Shown here piece by piece: positions 45,212 through 57,930 of a DNA stretch of 64,000 nucleotides. Numbering within the stretch: position 1 is the stretch's first letter; the number at the start of each line of letters is the position of its first letter. The notes below the pieces were generated by a model. That model ran no database searches. It was not told the origin of the DNA and saw nothing but the letters and a program-made list of their open reading frames with translations. This DNA comes from Tetraselmis striata (lineage: Eukaryota; Chlorophyta; Chlorodendrophyceae; Chlorodendrales; Chlorodendraceae): contig VCJN01000931.1 of assembly GCA_006384855.1 (NCBI GenBank), forward strand, positions 1 through 64,000. The letters are read 5' to 3'. Made by a program: the position numbers and the translations under genes.

Positions 45212-48200
45212 CCTGCTGCAAAGGTGCGAGTACCAGCACGTTTATCGTAGCGGCATGATGTATATCAAAAGATGATTCACTGTAGTTGTTTGCCACATGT
45301 CACTCAGCGGGGCGGAGTGGATTCAAGAGGGAGTAGACGATTGGAGTAGCCGGCATGTCAGGGAGATTGGCGGGAGGCGGATCAGGCGCCCACCTGTCAC
45401 CCTGGCGGGCACCGTCTCGGCCCCCGTCAGCGCGCTCAGCTGCCGCACCAGCCACAGCGCCCAGGCGGTGAGGCGCAGGTCGGCCCGCAGCGGCGCGGAG
45501 CCGGAGGGCAGCAGCCCGCAGCAGTCTAGACGGGTGCAGCGGCACAGCAGAGCAGGCACAATCAGCACATAATCCTTTGGGGGGGGGGGGGGGGGGGGGG
45601 GAGGGCTTAGCGTTTGACACCCTGACCCCCCATTCCTCCAGCCATGCGCTGCATCCTACACTGCCCCCGCGGGGCACCCCTCCCCTGATGGGTACCGCTG
45701 CCACACCGATAAAGCGCCTGGCGCCGCAGCTTGACGTCAATGTGGAAAGCTGGCCAGAGACATCTACCGGACCAGCTGGAGAAACCGATGGCTCCAACGA
45801 ACCACGGCGGCGAGGCTATGCTGCCGGCTGCGCGCATTACCCACACCATTCATCTGCCTTGGCTGGCACCATCACGTTACCAGTTTGCAGCCTAGCGCAG
45901 ACCATTCCGAGCTGTGGTCGTGGAATGCTGTTAGGCCTTTTTATTGGTTCGTAGTATCCTCCTCTTCGCGGGGTTTGAAAACAGTTGAGTATGTGCACAG
46001 CGCCAAAGGGTGCACGGACAGGTGCGCTTTAAACGGTGGATATCCCGAGGAGGGGGGGGGGGGGGGGCGCACCCACGGTGCGCCGTTGGAGCTCCGACAC
46101 CGCCGCTGCCGCAGCGCCGCGGGCCGCACGGAGCGCCGCCTGCAGCCGCGCGCTATCGGGGCTGCTCTCCTGGTACGCGGGCAGCACGGCTGCCGGGACC
46201 AGCTGGGCCAGCAGGCGCTCGCTGCTGAGCAGCGCCGCGGGGGAGCTGCGGCCGTGGGGTGGGGTGGGGTGGCGGGGGGGGGGGGGGGGGGGACAGGGCG
46301 CTCATCGATGGGAGCCAGGGGCGAGCGCGAGCATCCGGGTGGCGGAACGCAGGATGGACGGCAACTGATGCCTGGAGGCGGGCCGCGACACGGGATGGGT
46401 GCGCTGGCTGTGTCGGGAATACATTGATGATCGGTAGTTTGCAGGCGAGGGTTCTCGGGGCGGGCAGGTGGGGAGACAGCCCGTGCATCTTGGAGGGATT
46501 AATGTCTAAGCACGAGGACGAGGCGCGGCGCAGCAGTTATTGTGATAAAGCTGCACCGCGGAGAGGGGGGGGGAGGGGGGGGGGGGGGAAGTGGCTAGTG
46601 AAGCCAGAGTGGTGGAGGAGGTACGGGGAGGGCACCTGGCTTGCTGAGTCTCGTGCGCAAGGCCAAGCAGCACCGGCAGGTGGTCGCCCGCCACGGCGAT
46701 GCTGAGGTTGCTGTCCGGGGCCGCCCAGCTGCTGCCCAGCTCCACCGCAGTCTCGCGCGTCGGGGTGGAGCCCTGCCCACCAGCAAAACATAATAAGCTC
46801 ACCCTCCAGCTTTTTGGTCTTTACCCTCGAGTAATAAAACGTCCAGCGAGGAATCAGCTTGAGCGCGAAGCGGTACCACAACTCTGTCCATGAAATCCTG
46901 CATCTACCACAAGCGTCCGTAACAGGAATGCATGATTTCGCGTAGCCGTCCCTCGATCCGCGAGCTGGGATGCTGATGTACGGCCTCCAGTTAGTCTCGC
47001 AGAAGGCTTTGGCAATCTGCTTGATGACTACAACGGAGCGCTGCCTACCCGGGGGCTTTCGTAACTGAATTGATGCCAAAACGGCCGTCGTAGAGATGCT
47101 GCAAGGGTTTCACTGGTGCCAGTCCCGTCCCGAAGGCGGCAAAAAGAAAGTATGCTGATGTTCTGAAGAGTGTAAAGTTTGCTTTCCACATGCGTGATAC
47201 CGATACTAAACCGCAATGACAACGGCATTTTATCATTGCAGGGCCGCAAGCTGCACCATTGTACCTGGGACTCGAGCAATGTGTGGACTTTAACGTGTTC
47301 CGCCAAACTTGCACATCCCCCCCTGGCACCCAAGGGCAGCGCCGCACAGGAAAGGGGAGCATGGCACAAGGGGATGCGCGGTTGGGGGGGGGGGGGGGGG
47401 GGGGGGCACCCCGATGTTGAAGGACTCGAACAGCTGCAGCGGCTTGCCCACCGGCTGGACCGGCACGCGGAGCAGCCGCGGCTCCGCACCGCTGGCGGCC
47501 AGCCGGAGGGTGCTGTCCCCGGGTGCGGTGGCCTTCAGGCGCATGCGCACCTCCCCGCCGCCGTCCTTGGGGTGTAGCAGCGCGGCGCCCGGCGTCAGCA
47601 GCTGCAGACCTCCCTCCAGGACGCTCACCTGCCGCCGGGCGCGGCCACCACGAGCTTAGGGGAGGCCACTGGGACGCGTTCAACAACGTCAACACGTCAA
47701 CATCCATTCCCTGCACTTTACATAACTCAGATACGTGCGTTGTTTTAGGGACTCATGACATTTGCAGATGCGCCGCCAGCGAGGGTAATTGTTCAATGTA
47801 CGCGGAGCGATTACAGGTGCCAGCGCACATGTACAACCCCGTAATACAAGCGTCGACCTTGGGGTTGTGTGCAAAGTATGGAACATCTGCAGTAAGGTTC
47901 GTCAGCATTTGAGCTCTGGCAAGCAGGGGAGGTTTCCAGTTGCAGTGTTTATACTACTGCACCAGCATCCATCAATGTCTTTATTTTAGGTAACCCTATG
48001 CTGCTTTGCCAGGCGACATTCAAGATGCCAAAGGCCAATACCGGAACATGTCATCCGGTTCGCGGGGTTGAAAGATAATGACTGGTTTTGCAGCACCCAC
48101 TCGGAAGATCCGTATCGTGTTTGTGTTGGCGGAAGGGGAGGGGGGATGGCACCTCGACCATTATGGGCTCGCTGGCGTTGCTGGCAGCCTGGACATGGAC

Positions 48201-51200
48201 CCGCAGCTGGAAGGCGTCCCCAGCGTGGACCACCTCCGGCATGACGGCGCTCAGCGACATGGCCGCCTGCACGCTGAGGTCGGCCGTTGCAAGCCCAAAG
48301 GCGCTGCCGCGGCCTATCGCCACCGCAATCACGCGGTACTCGCCTAAACGTCACATGTAACGGGGCCGGGGGGGGGGGGGGGGGGGGGATGAGGTGAGGG
48401 CATTCCTCCTGGCACACTGCACGCACGATCAAGCTGACTCAAGAGAGGGGAGCATGTGCAGGTCTCTGCCTCTGCCTGGTACGGTCAACATGTCAACATA
48501 TCGACGTCGAGGCAAGCACGGGAGCGTCTGGCGAGATTGGGAGGGGGGGGGGGGGGGGGGGGGGGCAAGGGAGTGCCTGGTGCGTCTGGGAGCGACAGCG
48601 GAATCGACGCATTGTGGCCACGAGATAGCCGCACGCTCTGGAACATCAACAAAGGCGGCGCGCCCGGGTCGCCCCCACTGCCAGGCGGCGGCGCGCCCTC
48701 ATGATGCCGCTTTGCTGGCTGCGTCTGCGAGTGACGCAACTATATGTGTCAGTGACCACGGCCGATGGCGTGCGCGGGTGACTTGCAGCATTAACACTGG
48801 AAATGAGGGCAATGTTTAACAGAAAGCAAAAAGTAATGCTAAAATTTATTGCTATATGTAATTCTATATTTCATACAAGTATATATGTATTATATATATA
48901 TGTGTATATACATGTATCTCCCTATATATTGCTATGTATTCCTCTCTACATATATTCGAATATACACAAGACATTTATGTTGTTCCTATATACATGTATA
49001 GCATAACAATCGACCGAAACAAAGTACATCACGTGCATCAAGCTGTTGTCATTGTCGTCGCTTTGGGTGGCAATTGACAGGCGATGGGACCTCTGGCATG
49101 GTTGGCTGGACATCGCAGGGGGAGGCGTGGGGCCGCACCGCCCCCGGGTGTCGCTTCCGTGGCAGATCCGTGTCCAAGGTGAAGGCAACACGCGGCTCGG
49201 CCTCAGCAGGGCCGCCGCTGCTCGCCCCGGTCTCGTGCCGCTGGCTTGCCGCCATCGCAATCGTGATGTTCTGCGCTAGGGTGCGCCCCGAGCTCAGCGG
49301 CACCGCGGCGTCGCGACCGCCTTGCCCGGCGCTCTGAGGCACGTGCGCCGTGGGCCGCTCGTCCGCCAGCAGGGGGCGCAGCGTGGAGCCGGGGCGCAGG
49401 CGGAGGGGCGGCGGCAGGCAGCTGCGCCCGGTGGCTGCCCTGCCGCTGTTCTCTCCCCCGTACATGATGGGGAAGAAGGTCAGGCAGTCGGTGTACTGCT
49501 GCAGAAAGTCCTCCCGCGCCATGTCCACCGCGGCGAGGAAGCGCTCGGACGACTCAGGCGCGTCCGTTGGCGGCCCTGGGAACAGGCTGGCGGCGCATGG
49601 CGATGTACAGGCGCAATCACGAGCCACGCCACGCCACGCCGGATACCATCCCAACATGGACCCCCCCCTTTCCTACTAACTGATTCGCGGTACGACGCTA
49701 CTGGTGCAAACGCACCTATTAAAACCCGTTTTATATAAGCCGCAGTATTATATCCAGGAAGTACTATATATGCCTTATTATAAAAGCCTAATAAGCATCG
49801 AATTAGGGGGCTTGCATGCAACCTGTAAGACCATTCGTTATAATTCCGGTATAGTTTCGTGTAATTTGTACTTGTGGCGGCCAGGGCAGGTTTCGATTCG
49901 CAGCGACCGCGCCGCCACCCGTACATTTGGCTCAGTTTGACCATCATGTGCGCATGGTAGCACCCCAGGCCATTGATGATGTCTGCCGCCATTCCGGTGA
50001 CAGTGCCACGGCATGTGCCCTCATCCGCATGGCACAGATTAGGGCGGCGAGCGTGCCACACCTGAGCAGGGAGAGCTTCACTTTGTCGCTGGTTGCAGCG
50101 GGGTCCAGCCACGGATCTATCCGCATGTACCGGAGCGCCGCGCGCAGCGCCGCGTCATCCGCGCCAGGGGCCACCAGGTGGCTATTGGAGGAGCGCATGC
50201 AGCTCTTTTGGGGGCACATGTTGGGCATCTCCGCGGGGGAACAGCTGCCCCAGGCCGGTGCGGAGCGCGCTCAGCGCCGCGGAGGACGGCGCCACGTTGG
50301 CCTCCACAACCATTATCACGACCTCCGCGCCGTCAGCAGCCTCAGCCTCCAGGCCGACCCAAACCTGCGCGCGCTCGCCGGTCCTGGCCACCCAGCCGCT
50401 GCCCGCGCCAGGCGGAGCGGCGCCCAGAAGGCGCAGCGATAGAGGCAGCGAGGCCGGCGGGCGCGGGGTGAAGGGCACGCGCAGCACCTGGCGCACGCTG
50501 TAGGGCGCCAGCGGGTCGAGCAGCTTGCTCAGCGGCAGCTGCGGCCCGGCCCAACCTCCAGCGCGAGGGTCCTGTCGCACCACCGGGGCAACAGGCAGCG
50601 GCGGCTCAGCGGCACGCGGAAACACCGCCTGCCCTCTGTCCCTATTGTCTCAGCCGGTCAACACGTACGGCAAGAGATATCAGGGCATTCAGCCTGAGCC
50701 GGGGTTACCTGTCGGGGGATGTGGATGGTGAGGTAAAACTCGCAGACGCCGAGGCTGCACTCCGGGCCCAGGCGGAACGGCACGAGCGAGAAACCCCGGC
50801 GGAGCGGCGCCATGACCGACTGCCAGCGGTGGCCGAAGCCCCAGCGGAGCAAGGCAGCTGCGCCCATGCTGGGCGTGTCAATTGAGATGGAGACCTGCGC
50901 CGTGAAGCACGGGAAGGAAGTTGACGGGGGGCGGGCGAGGTGGGCAGGGGTCAGCTCTCCTGACATATAGAGCGGGCACAGTGGATGACAATTCTGTTGG
51001 GCTGCTCATTCAATATTGCCCGATCAATGGACCGGAGAGGGGGGGGGGGGGGGGGGGGGATTCTTGAGGCATTGGCCGACAGTCGCGGGGCGGTACGGCC
51101 CCATGGGCAGCCCAAACACAGCCCAGCTCTAAAAGCATCGCAGCTTGGTCACTGGAGAGTGGCAAGTTCGCATGTTGAAAGTCAATTTCAGATCTCCAAT

Positions 51201-54200
51201 TGGACTAATTCAAGACATGCCACAGCATGCAGAGCCCATGAGAGGCCGCAACGCAGCGCTAGCGGCATCCGCTATAAGGGATGCCTTTCCTCTGGAGGAG
51301 GATAACGACTCGACAGGGTCACTCATAATCACAGAAACAGACTAGCAGCCGGTGTTCACAAAGCAGAAGGCCCCGGTGGATGGATGCACTCGCCACATCG
51401 GGGATTGTCCACACAGAGCGCGTCGCTCAAGTGTGAAGGAGCATACAAATGAGAGCATGCAAGGGGGTTGCGATCAAGGTGCTACATGGGCCAGTGTACA
51501 CGTCGAAGCCTCTCACCTCGTCGCCAAGAGCGTAGCCGCCCTCTTGCTGGATTACGCTCACCTCTGGTGAGGGCATCTCTGTGAGAGCCGACCTGCGCAA
51601 AAAACAAAGGTTGCCACCGCGGGAGAAATTGCCAGTCAGCTGTAGCACACAAGGAAGAAGGGGGATGCAGAGCGCAAGTTGTAACATTCCCTACAGCATA
51701 GAGGGCCGAGTTCACGACATGAGCGTCAAGGGATGACTCTGGAAGAACGCAATGCCTTAGCTGCGCTCCCCCCCCCCCCCCCCCCCCCCGTCCTCTCTCG
51801 CCCCTATGGACAACTTTCTCGCCTCCCCAAGCTCCTAGACAAACATAGTAAATGTGACCGAGAAGCGCTCTAAATACATCCATGTGCGAAGGTTTTGGGC
51901 AGCCCTGAGAGTGCGATGTGTCTGGGAGCCACACCCTGAGCGCCGCGGGAAGACAGTGAAGTACTCGCAATCCACGTCCAGGTCATGCCCAGCATCACCC
52001 ATCCGGAGCTTGCGGCCGACCGACGACATTCCCGGCCCCGCAGGGCAAGCCATGAGCGTGAGGCCTTGAGGCGACGCATCTGCGGGTACCATCAGCCGGC
52101 AGGCGTTGAACGCGGTCACCATGTCACCGCCCACTGGCAGCAGGCATGAGCCAAGTGGGTCGCCATCTTCCGACTCAAAGGTAACCACTGCCTGCAACGG
52201 CCGTGCCGGCTGGGCGCAGGCTAGCTGCGACTGGATGCGCCCGCCACTGTCCTCCAGCACACACACCGCCACGCCAAAGGACTGCCCCGGCAGAGGACGC
52301 TCCACCGACGTGCGGATGTCCAGCACCATGAAGTCGTCATGCAGCCCGCCGTGGTCTTTGTCTGTATTGGCGCGGCTCCCTCTACCTGCTGGCAGCGCAG
52401 TCATTTGGAGAGACAGGAAAGTAAGATCTGACACCATTTGACGTTTGATGACAATGTTAACCAAGTATCATTTTCTTGGAACAGTTTGGCCTCCGCAATG
52501 GATGTCAGCACAGGAAGTGCTCAGTGGATTTCCAGTTGTGGGTTGGTATCACAGGAGCACGACGGAGACTTGCGGAGTTCTGTTGCACAGATGCCAAGCG
52601 AAAGGCGGTGTGTGGACACAAATGCACTTACAGGTGCATAGCAATCAATCAAATGGAAAACACATAGCAATCAATCAGATGCATCGATGGACTGATTCGC
52701 TTGCGGTAGTACCGCCGCACAGGCTGGCGTCTCAGCCAATACGGCTCAGCGGGCGGCAGTGAGCACCATGTGGAGTAAATGTTGCTCGCAGAAGGAGGGC
52801 TGGTGAAAGAGGGCGGGACTAGGAGGGCGCGGAGTGGATGGTGATGGGTGGGTGGAGGTGGAGGTGGACCCACCGGCTACATCCGAGGGAGGTCGACGCA
52901 TGCCGTCGGGATCGTAGCCACCGTTCCGAGATTCTCTTGTCGCGGGCTCTGATGCCAGAGATGGCCACAGGATGGCCGCCGCCGGGGCGCCGTTCCCTGC
53001 GAGGCGCACCTGCTGCGCCACAGCGTCTTGCTGCAGCCACATCAGCCTGAAGGAGAAGCTCTTCACAGACACATCGATGTCCAGCGGCACCTCGACCGCT
53101 TCCTCAAACCCACCAAACTCAGGGTCCAGATCCAACGACAGCCGAGTGGGCGGGCCCATCTGGATAAAAAGCCACATTGGGCAGTCAGAGCAGGCACATT
53201 ACGATGGGAGCAGCGGCGCGTCGGCTGAAGCAGGCCAGTGTAGCAAGGAAGAGAGCAAGAGGCTTACTGGCGGCTGGAAGGTCATGACGGTACCAAACTG
53301 TGTCTCCACATCCAGCCACAGTTCGAATCTCCCCATTGTGGCTGGGCCCCATTGCGGCTCGCCGGTTCCCGGGTGACGTGGCTGCAGCTGGCGGGCAACC
53401 CCCTTGACGTGCAGCGTGTTGCCCGGTGCGATTGCAGAGCGGTCAAACAGCAATGCGCCGCTTGTGTAGACCTCTGCCGCAGGCGCAGGCGGCGGCACGT
53501 TGTCCAGTAGGAGCGTGTCGCCGCCGGAGGACAGCGCCACAGTGAGGAGGCCATGCCCGGGGCGGTGATACAGGTCGTCGTCGGGGGGGAACGAAAAGAT
53601 GGCGAGGCCGTCCTGGTCTGCAGAATGGGGACGGTGCAGAGCGGGTGAGCGAAAGCAGTATAATCGGAGACTGCTCTTGTCTATCGTTTGTCTAATTGGG
53701 GACAGTGTGTCAGGGCGCAGGAGTCAGAGGACACACACACAGGATGGGGGATGCATGCCTGCTGCGCCATGACAGCGGCAATTCAATATATTCAGCCGGT
53801 TCACGGAGAGCGGGAGGCAAGCTACGTGGCGGGGGACTGGTTCTAGATGGTTGGCAGCGGATTATCCCCATGTTTCTCTGAGATCAATTTGTTCCGGCGT
53901 TGCAAGCTCTGGCGGGGCGCACCAGTCGTTGCTGTCTTCACGGCTTCAGTCGGAGCAATCTCTGCCGCATCATCGTTGATCAGACGGTACAGCGTGACAT
54001 TTGCACCCGGTACGGGCGAGCCGTCGCGCAGGGTGGTCGCCCAGACTGCGAGCTCCTCTCCTGAGGTGATCGCACTGAGTGCCACGGTGGCGCGCTGGAC
54101 GACCGTCACATCCCCGCCGCCGTGCATTGGGCGCCACGAAGTGGTGAGGTCCATCTGGCCATACGAGTGGCGCTCCACGCTCTCCTGTCACGCCCGGCAG

Positions 54201-56416
54201 ACGCAGTGCATCGTTCAGCCCGCCAGCACGAGGTTCAGGTACTCATGAACGTCTTCCCAGTGTTTGTGGGAGGGAGGGGGTTGGGGGGGGGAGGGGGCAG
54301 GCATGGCACTCAGGGAGATGTCGCCTGGGCAAGACCGACCTTTTGTGAGAGGAAGAGGCCGCGGCCGTCCAAGAGGTGCTGTGCCTCGGTGTGAAGCCCG
54401 GCCGCCGTTGGCGACGGCGAATTGTGCGCTCCTGTTGCGGTGGCAAAACCAAGCAGCGGGCACTGCTCGTTGGCCGCCGCTTCCAGCGCCTGTGCGCTGT
54501 ACATTGACGCCACTGCCGCAGCCTCCTGGCAGCTCTCCCTTACTGGCCAGAGCTTGAACGCCCTGCAGAGCAGGGACATACCAGTCACACAGGGGCTGAG
54601 AAAACGCCACGGCGGTGGAAAGAGGATCTTCTACATGGACACAAGGTTTATGCAGCTGATAGCAGACACAAAGCATCTCATGTGAAGGAGATCGAAAGGA
54701 TTTGCTGCGCGCACTCAGGGGCTCCGCGTGAGATGATTGGCCAGGACGAGAGGCTCTCAAAGTTTGCCCTTTTGTCATAGCCCGCCTGCACAGGAAGTGG
54801 CCGAACCATTCAGGATTGCTCTTGCCCTGAGGTTTGCTTGTTGCTTGACAACATGGGATGTTTGGTGCGCAGATCAAGAGCGTGCGCAGTGCAGTGAACA
54901 GGGACAGCACGATGGAAGGGGAGGGGGGGGGGGGGGGGGCAACACCTGCAATGGCTCAAAGATTGCCGGCGCAGGCTGCGTCTGAAATCGCAGCACGAAG
55001 GCCTCCATTGGTAGCCCGAACATGTCCACCACCTCCTGGCTGCTGTCAATCTGCAGCTCATACCTGGCGCAAGGCAGATGCCAGACACACCGGACGGTAG
55101 TGAGGGTGCGTGTTGGGGAGGGCAAGAGGGTTGCAGCCATGATGGGCATGCGGCAGGGTGGCAGCATTGTGGGCAGGCGGAGAGACGGTGGCCAGCTGGA
55201 TGGATGGCGGCAGGCATGTACCAGGTGTCTGGGCGCAGATTTGTGGCCAGCCGCAGGACAGGCCCGGTGCTGCTGCTGGCCGCCTTACGCATAGGGAAGC
55301 TGATGTTCAATGCAAGGGCGCTTCCATGGATGGGCGCTGCAGTGTCCTCGCCAGCCAGGGAACGAAGGTGGATCAGGTCAATGAGGCGCGTTTCAGCAGT
55401 CGAGGCTTCCATGCCGTGCCGGAGGAACAGGTCCAGACGGTTGTACCTGAAGTACGCCATTGGCAGAAATTCAGCAAGAACGGTCTCGGTGTGTGAGACC
55501 GTCATTCAAGAAGTGCGACGCAACAGCTTCTACGCGCACAGGATGCACCACAGGCAAAGCAGGGTTATATTCACACCATCTGCGACTACCGCATACGCTG
55601 CGAACTTGGAAGTTGTCCGATGTCGGCAACATGGACAACGTGAGTTATCACACTACGTCAGAACGATAGAAGTGACTGATATTAGCTAGCCTTTGGATGG
55701 AAACAAAGCGACGGCAGACAGCGAACACCACGTGCATCTTGCGGCCCCAAAACTGACACCCACCCTTCTCGCAGCCTTCCTCTTCTGCTCACCTGGTAGC
55801 CTGCTCTTGCGGCGCCCAAAACTGGAATGGATGCAGCCCCGAGATGAGCACACCGATGTCACTCGCCAAGTGGGCGACGCTGCTGCCAAGTGTTGAGCCG
55901 GCAGCAATCCCAACGGCATAGCTGCAAGGGAAAAGGGGGTGGGGGTCGCATTCCTCTCAGAACAATCTGATAATCTGACAAGCGGTAATGCTCTTAGTCA
56001 ATGTCGTCTATTAGGGGGGGCGGGGGGGCTCACAGCTTGCCAACGTCTAGGCTTCCTTCCGCTAACGTCACAACAAAGCAATTACGCGCATCGCGCACAA
56101 AGTACCCAGCAGCAGGTTCAGCCTCGCCGCACTCTTCCGTTGTCATCGTGACACCTTCCGCCTGCTCGCCCACCTCGAGCGTCTCCGGGTTCACATGGAA
56201 CACCTGATGGCGAGAAGTCGCCACTCAGCACAATCCAACAGACCTCACAAAGCATCATGAAACTGTACACAGGGGAGCCTGTGTCCCAGGTGTGTTTCCA
56301 TGGCCGATCGCTGATGATGCACAGCAGGTCAGGCATAGTTGCTCCAATACAGCTACCCCAGCGCGGTTTCAATGATAATGTCGGCCCCGGTGTATTGACT
56401 GTTCACACAAAATGCT

Positions 56417-56448
<32 letters not shown>

Positions 56449-56611
56449 CAAAGCTTTTAATGGTTGTGTGGTTATGTGCGGTAGTAACACTCTCTTTTGT
56501 CACCATTTTCCTTCAGGGACACTAAGAGGAAACAAGACTGCCATGAGAGCGAGAAAGAGGATGTGAAGCAACGATCTGGAAAGACAGTAGAGACGGCCGC
56601 CGGTGTGTACG

Positions 56612-56653
<42 letters not shown>

Positions 56654-57930
56654 CATCAGCGCTTGCGCCGCAGCCTCTAGCTCAACGGGGCATGTCAGCT
56701 CAATCATCAGCTTGCCTGCGCGAAGTGGCCGCCAGGTATGGCGTGGGAGGCCGCAGTATGCGCAAAAATATGTATTATATATATGCAGGGCAACTGGTGA
56801 CAAGGAGGGGAATGGGGGGCACTGCGGCATTGCGGCACACGCACCATCCGGTGGGAACTCCAGCGCGCCCGCCTGCACCGGCGCCCAGTCCGCTGCCCAG
56901 AAGCTACCCGTAGCCGATGCTGCCGCATCCGACCTCATCTGCACGTCCAGTAGCTCGCATGCCTGCGTGATGAGCACCGCCTCTGCGCCGCCGCCAGCCG
57001 GCGGCGCCAGCGCCACATCTGCACAGAGCAATGTATGCCTGAGGCCCTGCATGCCTCTTGACATGCAGCATTGCATGCAGAGCCTCTGGACAAGGGAGAA
57101 ACGGCGACCCTGCGAGGGCAAGGAGGGCAGGGGAGCACTGACCGTCGAATGTGGTGAGGTATTCGTTCCAGCGTATCGTGAGCCGCTGGTTGAATGGCCA
57201 CGACTCCCCCGACACGTCCCAGCGCGCCTCATACGTGGACACCCATGTCCAGTTGCCCACAACAGAGGGGCTGAGGGAAAAGGGGGCCTGGGGTGGAGTA
57301 AGCAGCGGGTGTAGAGGGTGTCAGGTGGCAGGGAGGGAGAGGCGGGCATTTTATGAGCCACCGCCCGCCTGACAGCCAGCGTTTAGTGTGCGCCAACACT
57401 GCTGCCCCCACACCCACCTTGGCAGCCTGCGCGCCCGCTTCCGCCAGTGACGCGCCAAGCGGGAACACCGGTCGCGAGAAGACCACCTGGTCGAAGGGGG
57501 GTTTCCAGCCCCCGCAAGCCCTTGTTTAGGACGCCGACAGAAACGAGTGAACCCATAGGGCTATGCATTTGTTGTGGCCGCATCATTTTCTTGATAGTTT
57601 CTTATTACGCGCGTGCACAAATATGAAAGGCGGGGGAGGCGACGCCCAAGATGCAGCGGGGGGCCGACTCACGCCAGGCCCCGTGATGGGCCCTACCAGG
57701 AGGGGGTCGCTGCCCGCAACTGAGGCCGTGCCGCCGGCCGCGATCGCCGCCGGCACTGTGCGCACCACCGCCAAGGGTACCTCACGGTCGCCTGGTTGCT
57801 GGCTGTCCTCGCCGCGGTCGCTGGCGCGCAGCTCGCTGTATACGCCGACAGCCAGAAATGCAAGGACGGGCAGAATCAGCTGCAGCACGTCGCGTCGCCA
57901 CCGGGACGTCCGGCGACCGAGGGCTCCCAT
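40732..57930 (-). CDS. Alpha-2-macroglobulin-family protein, membrane-anchored, no thioester
   Basis: Twenty-nine exons, largest first: 57930-57673, 57486-57418, 57287-57143, 57018-56845, 56715-56654, 56203-56034, 55921-55793, 55446-55222, 55063-54946, 54562-54340, 54184-53923, 53617-53268, 53159-52874, 52385-51935, 51592-51517, 50894-50709, 50628-50243, 50181-50062, 49586-49091, 48724-48577, 48343-48153, 47628-47410, 46772-46636, 46245-46073, 45525-45394, 44405-44262, 43448-43197, 42049-41412, 41094-40732; about 2,194 residues. An N-terminal hydrophobic anchor (LQLILPVLAFLAVGVY) precedes MG-type domains: LAVWATTLRDGSPVPGANV, DQDGLAIFSFP, LLFDRSAIAPGNTLHVKG. These and GEYRVIAVAIGRG and LTAWALWLVRQL match bacterial-type A2M protease traps. 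The GCxEQ thioester is absent where expected (near 46640). The junction of exons 9 and 10 is off by two bases unless a GTTG donor is used. AATAAA lies just after the stop. Confidence 0.86.
42590..42770. repeat. ATTCT-rich degenerate pentanucleotide tract
   Basis: Many imperfect ATTCT/TTCTA units lie just upstream of the large A2M exon (42049-41412) in its preceding intron. AT-rich composition contrasts with the GC-rich exons. Confidence 0.8.
42816..42847. repeat. (GT)n microsatellite in an intron
   Basis: About 15 GT units in the same A2M intron as the ATTCT tract. Confidence 0.95.
43156..43184. repeat. Poly(G) run of 29 nt, poly(C) in the transcript
   Basis: It lies 12 nt downstream of the GC-type 5' splice site of A2M exon 43448-43197. 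This is one of many C homopolymers following donors in this window. Confidence 0.9.
45062..45200. repeat. CA-rich then (CT)30 microsatellite
   Basis: A degenerate ACACAG/ACAC tract is followed by 60 nt of perfect CT (45141-45200). It lies in the A2M intron between exons 45525-45394 and 44405-44262. Confidence 0.95.
46990..47149 (+). mobile_element. SINE-like element, copy 4 (in an A2M intron, antisense)
   Basis: It aligns over its whole length with copy 3 (36374-36533), including TTAGTCT at the left and an interrupted A-rich tail at the right. It sits inside the A2M intron between exons 47628-47410 and 46772-46636, in the orientation opposite to that gene. The left boundaries of copies 3 and 4 coincide, which argues that this is the true 5' end of the family unit or of a common truncation. 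Confidence 0.8.
56420..56448. repeat. (GA)n microsatellite in an A2M intron
   Basis: About 14 GA units in the intron between A2M exons 56715-56654 and 56203-56034. Confidence 0.95.
56613..56650. repeat. Poly(G) run of 38 nt, poly(C) in the transcript
   Basis: The longest homopolymer in the window. In the A2M transcript it is C38 starting 4 nt after the 5' splice site at 56653 (GTGCCC...). Real length is uncertain because such runs are error-prone. Confidence 0.9.
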
